DNA of 64,000 nucleotides, from positions 1-64,000 of the forward strand of contig DOQR01000002.1 in assembly GCA_003514385.1 (NCBI GenBank). The letters run 5' to 3'. Below the pieces are notes generated by a model. The model worked only from the letters and a program-made list of their open reading frames with translations, was not told the DNA's origin and did no database searches. Shown in pieces: positions 1 to 8,447 of the stretch. The position numbers and the translations under genes are program-made. Numbering within the stretch: the first letter of the stretch is position 1; every line of letters starts with the position of its first letter. The stretch comes from Oscillospiraceae bacterium (lineage in GTDB: Bacteria; Bacillota; Clostridia; Oscillospirales; Acutalibacteraceae).

Positions 1-46
1 CTTTGTTCAGTTTTCAGGGTGTGTGAGACAAATATGCACCTTTCTT

Positions 47-76
47 AAGACTCATCTTTCGATGGGTCTTTTTTTA
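47..76 (+). terminator. Rho-independent terminator of an upstream gene
   Basis: A 10-base-pair stem with one G-U pair (AAGACTCATC / GATGGGTCTT) around a TTTC loop runs into a T tract. It would end transcription from a gene lying before the window. Confidence 0.8.
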
Positions 77-150
77 TTGTAAGAATAAACAAAGTTTGAT
101 TTGAAAATTTGTTCAAGTATACAAAATGTGATTGACTATGACATTTTTGC

Positions 151-179
151 TTGAAATAAAAATTGGTGCGTGCTATTAT
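151..179 (+). promoter_or_regulatory. Promoter of the small secreted protein gene
   Basis: TTGAAA, a 17-base spacer and TATTAT, with TGC directly before the -10 box (extended -10). It lies about 60 bases before the start codon of the next gene. Confidence 0.6.
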
Positions 180-239
180 GTGATTGTGACAATGTATTGA
201 AACAAAATTTATACGAAATTACAAAGGAAGATTTGCTTG

Positions 240-668
240 ATGAAAAAAGCATTATCGATTATTCTCTGTGTATTGGTTCTTGCAGCTATGCTGAGCAGTT
301 CAGCATTTGCGGTGGTTAGAACAGTTACACTGTCAACTTCGGATAAAGCCAATAACAGTCTTGAAGTATATGGCTCATGGAAATTGGTGAGGGCGTATAA
401 TAGCGCGGATTCTGCGTATGCAGTTCATGTTCTTCCGCAATATAAATACTTAGGTTCTTGGTGGACACAGAAAAGCTCTAAGATTATGCTAGCAATGGGA
501 AAAGGAACATGCAAAAGTAAGGGTGAATCGAAATTGGTAAGTTCCTTTGAACAGGCAGATGAATTTTCTACAGATAAGTTGGATCATGAAACATATTGGA
601 GACTTCGCTTAAATGTTGACGGAGCAAACAGATATGGTTGCATAGCAAAAGGAACTATCAGAAACTGA
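240..668 (+). CDS. Small secreted protein of unknown function
   Basis: This encodes about 142 residues. The N-terminus is a clear Sec signal peptide: Lys-Lys, a hydrophobic stretch rich in Leu, Ile and Val, then SSAFA as the likely signal peptidase I site near residue 24. There is no lipobox. The mature part is about 118 residues, rich in Trp, Tyr, Lys and Ser, and its family was not recognised. An AAAGGAAG ribosome site ends nine bases before this ATG; a TTG three bases upstream is a possible alternative start. The gene has its own promoter, and a hairpin separates it from the ABC genes, so it is probably monocistronic. A role at or outside the cell surface is inferred from the signal peptide only. 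Confidence 0.75.
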   Translation: MKKALSIILCVLVLAAMLSSSAFAVVRTVTLSTSDKANNSLEVYGSWKLVRAYNSADSAYAVHVLPQYKYLGSWWTQKSSKIMLAMGKGTCKSKGESKLVSSFEQADEFSTDKLDHETYWRLRLNVDGANRYGCIAKGTIRN

Positions 669-681
669 CGCATTTATGCGG

Positions 682-719
682 ATTGCGGCATCTGCTTTAT
701 AGCTTGATGCCGCAATTTA
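682..719 (+). terminator. Intergenic hairpin, weak terminator or attenuator
   Basis: An 11-base-pair stem (ATTGCGGCATC / GATGCCGCAAT) with a 13-base loop is followed by only TTTAT, then directly by the AAGGAG ribosome site of the ABC permease gene. It may limit read-through rather than fully terminate. Confidence 0.45.
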
Positions 720-734
720 TAAGGAGTTGAGACT

Positions 735-2636
735 TTGAGACAAAGAACGCTGTTTCTCTTCAGAGAATTTAAAAATAATGCTGTTTTTAGAATTGCATAT
801 ATAGTATATTTTTTGCTGACGGTTGCTGTATTGGCATATGCCCTGCTGAATATGTTAGCCGGTCTTTCTGTGGATAAATTCCTTTATGGCGTTCAGATTA
901 TTTTACTTGCCAGCCTTTTGCATTTCATCTTTTATTCACTTATCTCATACGAATTTTGTTGTTCAGATCAGGCTGTTGGCATTGATGAGTTTGCGCGAAC
1001 AATTGAGAACGGAAAATCTCGGTTGCTGTTGAGCAAAATAGTCGTGCTGATGAGTTTGACTATTCCTAATTTGATTTTAAATATAATTGTGACAGTCATC
1101 GGAGCAATTGTCGGGCATGTCGGAGCGGCGCTTTTGCAGATTTTGGGACATTTGATTCTTAACCTCGCTGTTCTTCCCGCGGTTGGTATTTTATTTGGCG
1201 CAGTGTTGGCGTGCGGAGCAAAGCGCGGGGCGGCATATATAATAATGGCTGCTGCAACATTTCTGTCCAGTCCTATAGCCGGTAGTTTTGGCGCTACAAT
1301 TTATCAATCAACGGGCTTTTCCGCCGGCATATTGATGCGTTTGTTCCCGTTTATGACGCCGTCAACAATGCTTATTTCTCCTAATATGGCTTACGGATAT
1401 TCACTCAGACCGTACAGGATTTTTGCCTATGCTGTGTGGATTCTTGTCCTCTGCGCTGTTTTGCTTTTCTATATGTCTAATGAGCGCGGAAAAAAGAAAC
1501 AGTTGCTTTCTGCCGCCGTCTGTTTGGCGGCAGGACTGTGCCTGATTCCGTTTGTGTTCAGGAGCAATTCGGATATTATATATGATGACATGAACAGCGA
1601 GGGCGCAGGACGCGAAATCAGCTATTATGAGAGAAATAAAGTAACACTTCCCGAGGCTTGCCCCGAGTTCAAAATAACCGCGTATGATATGGATCTGAAG
1701 TTCAGCAATGTGCTTCATGCCGATGTTAAAGTTTCGGTTTCTCCTAGCAATTTGGATATCTACGGCTTCACACTTTATCACGGATATAAGGTGAAATCGG
1801 TTAGGGATGAGAGCGGCAGAGCGCTGAAGTTCAGACAGAATGATGATTGGATAGAGGTCGAGTCGGTGGGCGAGACTTCGTCGCTTACATTCACTTACAG
1901 CGGATATTCCAACACTCATTACAGCAACGGACAGGGCGCATCTCTGCCGGGAACATTTGCGTACTATCCCCGTGCCGGGTATGTCACTTGTTACGGTGAT
2001 AACGGATATGAAACGCTGACTCTCGACGAGCCGACGCAGTTCGATGTGAAAATTAAAAACCGCAAGAAGTTTTTTACGAACCTCGACCGCACCGGAAAAA
2101 ATACATTCTCCGGCAAGACCACAGGTCTGACGGTTGTCGGCGGATTCTATAAAGAGGACAAAATCGGCGAGACGAACCTCGTCTATACATATATCGGCAG
2201 AAACACTCAGAATGTGAAGAGAATGTTCTCGGATCTGATGCAGAGATACAAAAGATCATTCAATACCATAATGGTTGCCGAGATAAGCGACGATTCTATG
2301 CGCGATTACGGTGACACGCTTGTGTTCGCCGGTACATCTCTCGGTAATATAGATATGGACTACCTCCTGTCGCAGATTCCCGAAAGCAGAGGGGATTTCG
2401 GCTTGCAGGCTTATATTTTTGAATATATGCGCGGTAAGTTTGCTGAATATGCGGCGGATGATAAAAGCATGGGTATGAACACCCGTTATGTCCGCGTGGA
2501 GGCGGCGGCCGATAAGTACGGCGACGAATATTGTAGAAAAGCGATAGATAAATATCTGTATGACGAGAGCGATACACGCACGCCCGACGAATTCATTGAC
2601 GATCTGAACAGAGGTACTGAAAATGTTGAAAATTGA
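735..2636 (+). CDS. ABC-2-type permease with large extracytoplasmic domain
   Basis: A 633-residue membrane protein, probably the main permease of an ABC exporter whose ATPase is the next gene. Residues 1-290 hold about six or seven hydrophobic helices, as in ABC-2 permeases. Residues about 300-480 look like the beta-sandwich N-terminal domain of M1 aminopeptidases (Tyr- and Ser-rich strands), but no HExxH zinc site is present, so a peptidase activity is not supported. The start is TTG, placed by AAGGAG eight bases upstream. The 3' end overlaps the ATPase gene by 14 bases, which indicates translational coupling. Substrate unknown; export of a peptide or lipid is only a guess. Confidence 0.75.
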   Translation: MRQRTLFLFREFKNNAVFRIAYIVYFLLTVAVLAYALLNMLAGLSVDKFLYGVQIILLASLLHFIFYSLISYEFCCSDQAVGIDEFARTIENGKSRLLLSKIVVLMSLTIPNLILNIIVTVIGAIVGHVGAALLQILGHLILNLAVLPAVGILFGAVLACGAKRGAAYIIMAAATFLSSPIAGSFGATIYQSTGFSAGILMRLFPFMTPSTMLISPNMAYGYSLRPYRIFAYAVWILVLCAVLLFYMSNERGKKKQLLSAAVCLAAGLCLIPFVFRSNSDIIYDDMNSEGAGREISYYERNKVTLPEACPEFKITAYDMDLKFSNVLHADVKVSVSPSNLDIYGFTLYHGYKVKSVRDESGRALKFRQNDDWIEVESVGETSSLTFTYSGYSNTHYSNGQGASLPGTFAYYPRAGYVTCYGDNGYETLTLDEPTQFDVKIKNRKKFFTNLDRTGKNTFSGKTTGLTVVGGFYKEDKIGETNLVYTYIGRNTQNVKRMFSDLMQRYKRSFNTIMVAEISDDSMRDYGDTLVFAGTSLGNIDMDYLLSQIPESRGDFGLQAYIFEYMRGKFAEYAADDKSMGMNTRYVRVEAAADKYGDEYCRKAIDKYLYDESDTRTPDEFIDDLNRGTENVEN

Positions 2637-3468
2637 CGGACTTACTTATAAATTCGGAAAGAAAGCGGCGGTCGACTGCCTGTCATTTGAGTTTACGAAT
2701 GGCGTATACGGCCTGCTCGGACCGAACGGCTCGGGCAAAACAACGCTCATGCGCTGCATAACAGGGCTCTATAATGTCAAGGGCGAGCACATTTTCTATA
2801 ACGGCAAGCCGGTTGAAAAGGACAAAAGTTTCTCGCGCCATGTCGGCTATCTGCCGCAGAAATTCGGGATGTATCAGCACCTGACTCTGAACGAAATGCT
2901 GCTGCTCATAGCCAACATGAAGGGGCTCGATGACAAGTCGGCGCGCGAGGGAGTTGAAAAAGCACTCGGGTTAGTTAACCTCACCGACTGCGCCGAAAAG
3001 AAGGTCAAGGCGCTCTCCGGCGGAATGGTTCGCCGCGCGGGAATAGCCCAGACTCTGCTCGGAGACCCGGATATTTTCATTTTTGATGAGCCGACCGCGG
3101 GACTCGATCCCGAAGAACGCCTGCGCTTTCAGAGCATTATCTCCGAGATAAAGAAAAACAAAATAATTCTTATCTCGACGCATATTGTCGAAGATGTCCA
3201 TGCGGTGTGCGAGACTGTTGCGGTAATGCGAGACGGCAAGATAATAAAAAGCGGCACGCGCGAGGAGATGGCAGCGTGCGCCGAGGGCAAAACATATATC
3301 ATAGACATGGACGATCTGCCGAAATTCAAAGAGCCTTATTATAAGCAGAAGCAGTTCGACAGCGACGGAAAGTACTACCTACGCCTTGTCAGCAGTGCGC
3401 CGCAGGACTTTGCGCCCGTCAAGCCGAATGTCGAGGACGGATACATATGCGCGCTCAAGGGAATATAA
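2623..3468 (+). CDS. ABC transporter ATP-binding protein
   Basis: A 281-residue nucleotide-binding subunit. Walker A (GPNGSGKTT) is at about residues 33-41, the ABC signature LSGGM at 131-135, and Walker B with the catalytic Glu (IFIFDEP) at 151-157, followed by a D-loop (AGLDPEE) and the switch His in STHIVED. The first 210 residues are the ABC domain. The last 70 are a variable tail typical of ABC-2 exporters. The gene overlaps both flanking membrane-protein genes, so the three form one export complex. It should couple ATP hydrolysis on the cytoplasmic face to transport by the two permeases. Confidence 0.9.
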   Translation: MLKIDGLTYKFGKKAAVDCLSFEFTNGVYGLLGPNGSGKTTLMRCITGLYNVKGEHIFYNGKPVEKDKSFSRHVGYLPQKFGMYQHLTLNEMLLLIANMKGLDDKSAREGVEKALGLVNLTDCAEKKVKALSGGMVRRAGIAQTLLGDPDIFIFDEPTAGLDPEERLRFQSIISEIKKNKIILISTHIVEDVHAVCETVAVMRDGKIIKSGTREEMAACAEGKTYIIDMDDLPKFKEPYYKQKQFDSDGKYYLRLVSSAPQDFAPVKPNVEDGYICALKGI

Positions 3469-4112
3469 AGCTGCTTTTTCAGAGACAAAAATATCTGGTC
3501 AAAAATATGGGCGCCCTCATGCCCGTTCCGATAGCGGCGATTTATGTGCTGGCTCTGCCGCTGTGCATTGTACAGAGCAGAAACGGCAACGCGGAAGAGC
3601 TGCGCTCGTTCGTATCGCAGTTTTCGCAGGGCGTTTTTTCGGTGCTCTCCGTCTGGTGGGTTATATTCGGCGTGCGCGAATATTTTGAGGCGGACGGCTG
3701 CGAAGTTCTGTTTCTCCACAACAGGCGCGGCTTCCTGCCCGATGCAATTCTATTTTATCTGCTGTTTGCCGTTTCGGCGGCGCCGTTCTATATAATCATG
3801 AACGCGGTTGCGGGGATATCGCTGTTTGCGCTTCTTCGCCTGCTGCTCAGCGGCATATTCTGTTTCGGATTGGTCTATTTTCTGATGTTCCTGACCCATT
3901 CGACAGCAATCACGCTCATGACGCTGTTTATCTATTCGCTCGGTGGAATGCTCATTTATCGCAGCTATCCGATCTTCCCTTTCTGCTATGACCTTAACTC
4001 TGCCACGGCGGAAAACTGCCTGGAATTCTATCTTCCGCTTGCGCTGATTGGCATTCTGCTGATTGCCGCAGGACAAATTGTAATTTCAAAAAACACAAGA
4101 TATCATCAGTAA
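3447..4112 (+). CDS. Second membrane subunit of the ABC exporter
   Basis: A 221-residue integral membrane protein with about six predicted helices and short loops. It overlaps the ATPase gene by 22 bases, and a GAGGA ribosome site lies within the ATPase coding end. Sequence family was not recognised beyond general resemblance to small ABC-2-type permeases. The context makes it the partner permease of the preceding two genes. A hairpin shared with the convergent next gene ends the operon. Confidence 0.7.
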   Translation: MRAQGNIKLLFQRQKYLVKNMGALMPVPIAAIYVLALPLCIVQSRNGNAEELRSFVSQFSQGVFSVLSVWWVIFGVREYFEADGCEVLFLHNRRGFLPDAILFYLLFAVSAAPFYIIMNAVAGISLFALLRLLLSGIFCFGLVYFLMFLTHSTAITLMTLFIYSLGGMLIYRSYPIFPFCYDLNSATAENCLEFYLPLALIGILLIAAGQIVISKNTRYHQ

Positions 4113-4130
4113 AATCCTCCGTAATTTCAT

Positions 4131-4168
4131 AAAGACCCCCGACGCAAATGCTGCGCCGAGGGTCATTT
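4131..4168. terminator. Bidirectional terminator between convergent genes
   Basis: A 13-position stem with two mismatches (GACCCCCGACGCA / TGCGCCGAGGGTC) around AATGC. ATTTTAT follows on the plus side and TTTATGAAAT on the minus side. It serves the ABC operon and the converging membrane-protein gene. Confidence 0.7.
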
Positions 4169-4659
4169 TATTTGAACAGATTTTTCGTATAATTCACTGA
4201 CCTTCCGCCGATGCGTTTGTCTCCGGCGGCGGCTTGGCTTGACAGTCGCTTATATAAAGTTTCGAGTATTCCGCCTATAATCAGATTTGCCGCCATCAGC
4301 CCGAGCGCCTGCCGAGCCCCGAAATGAATCGGCAGAAAGGTGCAGATTATTATAGCGGCGGTGAGAATCAGGTGAATCACCAGAAACACGAAGCTCACTA
4401 TGCGATACGTCATGATGCTCGAGCTGAATTTGCGGGGACGCTCTTTGTATATACGCACCATTTTGCGCGCGGAATATTTTCTGCGTTCGGTTCGCCGCAG
4501 GTAGTCAAGATATTCTTTCTCCGTCAGTCCGTCGATGAAAATCGACTCAATGATATCCCTGAAAACCGACATCGTGAGCAGCAATCCTACTAACGAACCT
4601 CCAGCAGTAAATCCGAGCAGCATCCATGCGCCGCGGATAGTTTCGATTATATACTTCAG
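4168..4659 (-). CDS. Membrane protein of unknown function, probable CTG start
   Basis: Two hydrophobic helical regions frame a basic cytoplasmic stretch (RRTERRKYSARK); the C-terminal half has about two more helices. No family was recognised. The first in-frame ATG (4621-4623) has no ribosome site. A perfect AAAGGAGG (4668-4675) lies eight bases before an in-frame CTG (4657-4659). Starting there adds twelve residues (LKYIIETIRGAW) and gives about 163 in total. The gene converges on the ABC operon and is divergent from the hydrolase gene. Confidence 0.6.
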   Translation of the reverse strand: MKYIIETIRGAWMLLGFTAGGSLVGLLLTMSVFRDIIESIFIDGLTEKEYLDYLRRTERRKYSARKMVRIYKERPRKFSSSIMTYRIVSFVFLVIHLILTAAIIICTFLPIHFGARQALGLMAANLIIGGILETLYKRLSSQAAAGDKRIGGRSVNYTKNLFK

Positions 4660-4808
4660 CCTGATCGCCTCCTTTGCGCTGAAAGAATTATATCATACCC
4701 ACAATGCGGCAGTCAAGGAAACTCCGTCTGCGACATCGCAGGTGACGATGCTTTTGCTTTGCGGCTCAAAATAAACCTCAAAATATGATAGAATTTTCGG
4801 CTTTGCTG

Positions 4809-4817
4809 TGCTATAAT
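4809..4817 (+). promoter_or_regulatory. Extended -10 promoter of the hydrolase-murF-ddl operon
   Basis: TGC followed by a perfect TATAAT, about 50 bases before the hydrolase start. The -35 region is weak (TAGAAT at 17-base spacing), as is usual for extended -10 promoters. Confidence 0.5.
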
Positions 4818-4869
4818 ATAGAAGATTATACTGGCATATACTGTCACTACTGCTTTAGGAGTGTTTTTG

Positions 4870-5637
4870 TTGCAGACAAATGTTGATTCGCTGAAAATAA
4901 ACTACATGGACAAAGGCTCGGGCGAGCTTGTGGTTCTGCTGCACGGCTGGGGCTCGAACATAGAGCTTTTCGAAAATATGTCCGAACTGCTCGCGCGCAA
5001 ATATCATGTTGTCGCGCCCGATATGCCCGGCTTCGGGCTGTCCGATGAGCCGAAAGAGCCCTGGCGCGTTGATGATTATGTCGATTTCGTGCTGAAATTT
5101 CTTGAGCCGTTCGCGCCGAAGAAGGTGACTTTCCTCGGCCACTCGTTCGGTGGCAGGGTCATTATAAAAATGGCGAGCCGCGATTTGCCGTTTGAGATCG
5201 AAAAGGTCATTCTGGTCGACTCGGCGGGAGTCAAGCCGAAAAAGACGGCGGCGCAGAAGATAAGACAGCGCAACTATAAAATAGGCAGAAAGATTCTTGA
5301 AACCGCACCCGTAAAGGCGCTGTTCCCCGACGCGCTCGAGGAGTTTCGCCGCAGCCACGGCTCTGCCGATTATAACAGCGCAACGCCTGTTATGCGCCAA
5401 ACGCTTGTCAACACGGTCAACGAGGATCTCGTGGAATATATGCCGAATATGAAGATGCCCGTTTTGCTGGTATGGGGCGAGAACGACGACGCAACTCCGC
5501 TGAGCGACGCGAAATTGATGGAGCAGCTCATGCCCGATGCCGGACTCGTTACCCTCAAGAACTGCGGACACTATTCGTTCCTTGAACAGCAGTTCACCTT
5601 CAACAAGGTGCTCGCCTCGTTCATGGAGATAGACTGA
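4870..5637 (+). CDS. Alpha/beta hydrolase
   Basis: A 255-residue single-domain alpha/beta hydrolase. The oxyanion-hole motif HGWG comes about 25 residues in, the nucleophile elbow GHSFGG has its Ser near residue 92, the acid is probably the Asp of WGENDDATPL, and the catalytic His lies in NCGHYSF near the C-terminus. The start is TTG, chosen because AGGAG ends eight bases upstream; the GTG nine bases earlier overlaps the ribosome site. It heads an operon with murF and ddl. The substrate is unknown; a cell-wall or lipid-related ester is only suggested by context. Confidence 0.85.
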   Translation: MQTNVDSLKINYMDKGSGELVVLLHGWGSNIELFENMSELLARKYHVVAPDMPGFGLSDEPKEPWRVDDYVDFVLKFLEPFAPKKVTFLGHSFGGRVIIKMASRDLPFEIEKVILVDSAGVKPKKTAAQKIRQRNYKIGRKILETAPVKALFPDALEEFRRSHGSADYNSATPVMRQTLVNTVNEDLVEYMPNMKMPVLLVWGENDDATPLSDAKLMEQLMPDAGLVTLKNCGHYSFLEQQFTFNKVLASFMEID

Positions 5638-5675
5638 CCGACACGACAGCTTTTGTGAAAGGATTGATCTTTTAA

Positions 5676-7223
5676 ATGACGATATTTTCCGAGGTGCTTA
5701 TCTTTGCGGCGTTCTGGCTGTTCGCGGTGCTCTCGACGCTGTTTTATATGCATATGTTCCAGCTGAATTCATACCGCGCCGACGATCAGTGGCACTGGAT
5801 GCTCAAGAATCGCGGCAAGGTAGTGCCGCTCGCTCTGCCGCTTATCGGAGCGGTTATCGGTGTTATCTGTGGGAAGAATGCCGGCATGATAGTCTGCGCC
5901 GTGTTCATTTTGCTCGCGTGCCTGTTCTATAAGCCTAAGAAAGCGAAAAAGCCGCTGAAATATACCCCCAGAGTCAGGCGTATGCTCGTCACCGTCGCGG
6001 TGCTTTATGCTGCAATGACCGTTCTGCTCGCGGTGTTCGCATCCGGGCGCATAACGGCGCTTGTCGTCGGTCTTGTTGCCGCAGCTTCGCCGTTTGTTAT
6101 AATCCTCGCCAATATTATAAATAAGCCCATCGAGCTTTCGATAAACAGATATTACACGAACGACGCGAAAAAAATGCTCGCCGCCTGCCCGAATCTTACA
6201 GTTATCGGCGTCACCGGAAGCTACGGCAAAACGAGCGTCAAGTTCTATCTCAACACCCTGCTCAAGGCGAAGTACAATGTCCTCATGACCCCCGAGAGCT
6301 ACAACACTCCCATGGGCGTCGTCAAGACCGTGCGCGGTTCGCTCAGAGCGACGCACGAAATCTTCATCTGCGAGATGGGCGCGAAATATGTCGGCGATAT
6401 CAAAGAGCTGTGCGATATAGTCCACCCGAAGCACGGCATAATAACCTCGATAGGTCCTCAGCATCTCGAGAGCTTCAAGTCTCTTCAGAATGTTATCAAC
6501 ACGAAGTTCGAGCTCGCCGATGCACTGCCGAAGGACGGCATGCTGTTTTTGAACGGCGACAATGAATATATAGCCGAAAGGGCGCCCGACGGCGCGATAA
6601 CCTACGGACTCAATTCCGACAGCAAGTATAAAGCAAAGCTCATAAGCGTCGGCGACAAGGGCACTACTTTTGAAGTCACAACGCCCGACGGCGAAAAAGA
6701 GGAGTTCACGACAAAGCTCATCGGCACCCACAACTGCCTGAACATCCTCGGCGCGATAGCCGTTTCGCATGAACTGGGTATCTCGCTCGCCGAGCTGCGC
6801 CCGCAGGTGCGCCGCCTCGAATCCGTGCCGCACCGCCTCGAGCTATCAAAGCGCGTCGGCATGACGCTCATAGACGATTCGTATAACTCAAACCCGAGCG
6901 GCACGAAAGCGGCGCTTGAGACTCTGAGCTTCTTCGAGGGCGAGAAGATTCTTGTCACGCCCGGCATGGTCGAACTCGGCGACAAGCAGGAGGAATACAA
7001 CTGCGAATTCGGCAGAAATGCCGCCGCAGTCTGCGACTATGTTGCCCTTGTCGGCGAAAGGCAGACGAAGAGCATATACAAAGGTCTTATCGAGGCAGGC
7101 TTTGACGAGTCGCACATATTTGTGTCTCCCGCGCTCGGCGATGCGCTCGCAAAGGTCGGCGCGATAAGAACGGATAAAAAGAAGATCGTCCTGCTCGAAA
7201 ACGACCTTCCCGACAATTATTAA
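5676..7223 (+). CDS. murF: MurF-type Mur ligase with N-terminal membrane domain
   Basis: A Mur ligase, most likely UDP-N-acetylmuramoyl-tripeptide--D-alanyl-D-alanine ligase, which adds D-Ala-D-Ala to the peptidoglycan precursor using ATP. The P-loop GVTGSYGKTS lies near residues 178-187, and the central domain keeps the Mur pattern (SYNTPMG, EMGAKYVGDI, NGDNEY, SNPSG). Unlike textbook MurF (about 450 residues), it has some 150 extra N-terminal residues with four hydrophobic helices, so it is probably anchored in the membrane. The next gene is ddl, whose product is the dipeptide this enzyme uses. GAAAGGA lies about 12 bases before ATG, a long spacing. Such membrane-bearing MurF-like proteins occur in Clostridia. 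Confidence 0.85.
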   Translation: MTIFSEVLIFAAFWLFAVLSTLFYMHMFQLNSYRADDQWHWMLKNRGKVVPLALPLIGAVIGVICGKNAGMIVCAVFILLACLFYKPKKAKKPLKYTPRVRRMLVTVAVLYAAMTVLLAVFASGRITALVVGLVAAASPFVIILANIINKPIELSINRYYTNDAKKMLAACPNLTVIGVTGSYGKTSVKFYLNTLLKAKYNVLMTPESYNTPMGVVKTVRGSLRATHEIFICEMGAKYVGDIKELCDIVHPKHGIITSIGPQHLESFKSLQNVINTKFELADALPKDGMLFLNGDNEYIAERAPDGAITYGLNSDSKYKAKLISVGDKGTTFEVTTPDGEKEEFTTKLIGTHNCLNILGAIAVSHELGISLAELRPQVRRLESVPHRLELSKRVGMTLIDDSYNSNPSGTKAALETLSFFEGEKILVTPGMVELGDKQEEYNCEFGRNAAAVCDYVALVGERQTKSIYKGLIEAGFDESHIFVSPALGDALAKVGAIRTDKKKIVLLENDLPDNY

Positions 7224-7236
7224 TGGGGGTATTCCT

Positions 7237-8421
7237 ATGAAGATAAAGCTTGCAGTCCTGTTCGGCGGCAGAAGCGTTGAGCATGAGATTTCCGTCATTT
7301 CCGCCATTCAGGCGATCCACGCGGTAGATAAAGACAAATACGATGTTATCCCGATCTATATCACAAAGAACAACGAGATGTATGTCGGCGAACATATCGG
7401 CGAGATCGAGGCTTATAAAAATATCAATGCGCTTATCGCGGAGAGCACGCGCGTGAATCTCGTCAACGACGGCGACCGCACGCTGATAGTCAGATATCCG
7501 CACAAGGCTTTTGCAAAGGATGTTATTGATTATATCGATGTCGCGTTCCCGATAGTCCACGGCACGAATGTTGAGGACGGCACTTTGCAGGGCTATCTAC
7601 AGATGCTCAATCTTCCGTATGTCGGCTGTGATGTTATCTCGTCGGCGGTCGGAATGGATAAATATGTTATGAAGACCGTCTTTAAAGATAACGGCATTCC
7701 CGTGCTCGACTGCGTTTGCGTCGACGCGGAGGACTATGACGCCGACCCGGAAAAGATAATTGCGGATATCGAGAAGAAATTCAGCTATCCCGTTATTGTC
7801 AAGCCGATAAACCTCGGTTCGAGCATCGGCATCAGCAAGGCGCATGACACCGACGGACTTGAAAATTCGCTCTCGAACGCGTTCGACTATGCGGACAGAG
7901 TCCTTGTTGAGCCCGCGATAGAGAATCTGCGCGAGATAAACTGCTCCGTCCTCGGCGACAGACATTCGGCGCGCGCCTCGGTCTGCGAGGAGCCGCTCAA
8001 TGCAACGGATATACTGAGCTATGAGGATAAATATATCGGCAATGCTTCTAAATCCGGCTCAAAGGGCATGGCGTCGACTCAGCGCAGAATCCCTGCCGAT
8101 ATCCCGAAAGAGACCGAAAACGAGATACGCGAGATGGCGGTCAAGGCGTTCAGAGTGCTCGGATGCAGCGGCGTGTCGCGTATAGATTTCATGATTGACG
8201 CATCGACCGGCAAGGTTTGGCTCAACGAGATAAACACGATTCCCGGCTCGCTCTCGTTCTACCTCTGGGAGCCTCTTGGAGTCAAATATACCGAGCTTAT
8301 CGACGAGATGATATCGCTCGCCATGAAGCGTGAACGCGAGCGCGAGTCGATAACCTATTCGTTCGACACCAATGTGCTCTCGGGCATAAAGCTCGGCGGC
8401 AAAAAGACGGGCAAAATGTAA
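7237..8421 (+). CDS. ddl: D-alanine--D-alanine ligase
   Basis: A 394-residue ATP-grasp ligase that joins two D-alanines for peptidoglycan synthesis in the cytoplasm. The N-terminal motif FGGRSVEHEISVISA, the serine/glycine loop (KPINLGSSIGISKA) and the C-terminal NEINTIPGSLSFY are the family signatures. It is about 40 residues longer than E. coli DdlB, with a basic C-terminal tail. It follows the MurF gene by 13 bases with a GGGGG ribosome site, so the two consecutive cell-wall steps are co-transcribed. Confidence 0.93.
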   Translation: MKIKLAVLFGGRSVEHEISVISAIQAIHAVDKDKYDVIPIYITKNNEMYVGEHIGEIEAYKNINALIAESTRVNLVNDGDRTLIVRYPHKAFAKDVIDYIDVAFPIVHGTNVEDGTLQGYLQMLNLPYVGCDVISSAVGMDKYVMKTVFKDNGIPVLDCVCVDAEDYDADPEKIIADIEKKFSYPVIVKPINLGSSIGISKAHDTDGLENSLSNAFDYADRVLVEPAIENLREINCSVLGDRHSARASVCEEPLNATDILSYEDKYIGNASKSGSKGMASTQRRIPADIPKETENEIREMAVKAFRVLGCSGVSRIDFMIDASTGKVWLNEINTIPGSLSFYLWEPLGVKYTELIDEMISLAMKRERERESITYSFDTNVLSGIKLGGKKTGKM

Positions 8422-8447
8422 TTAAGCTCAAGAAAGGATGTCTCATT

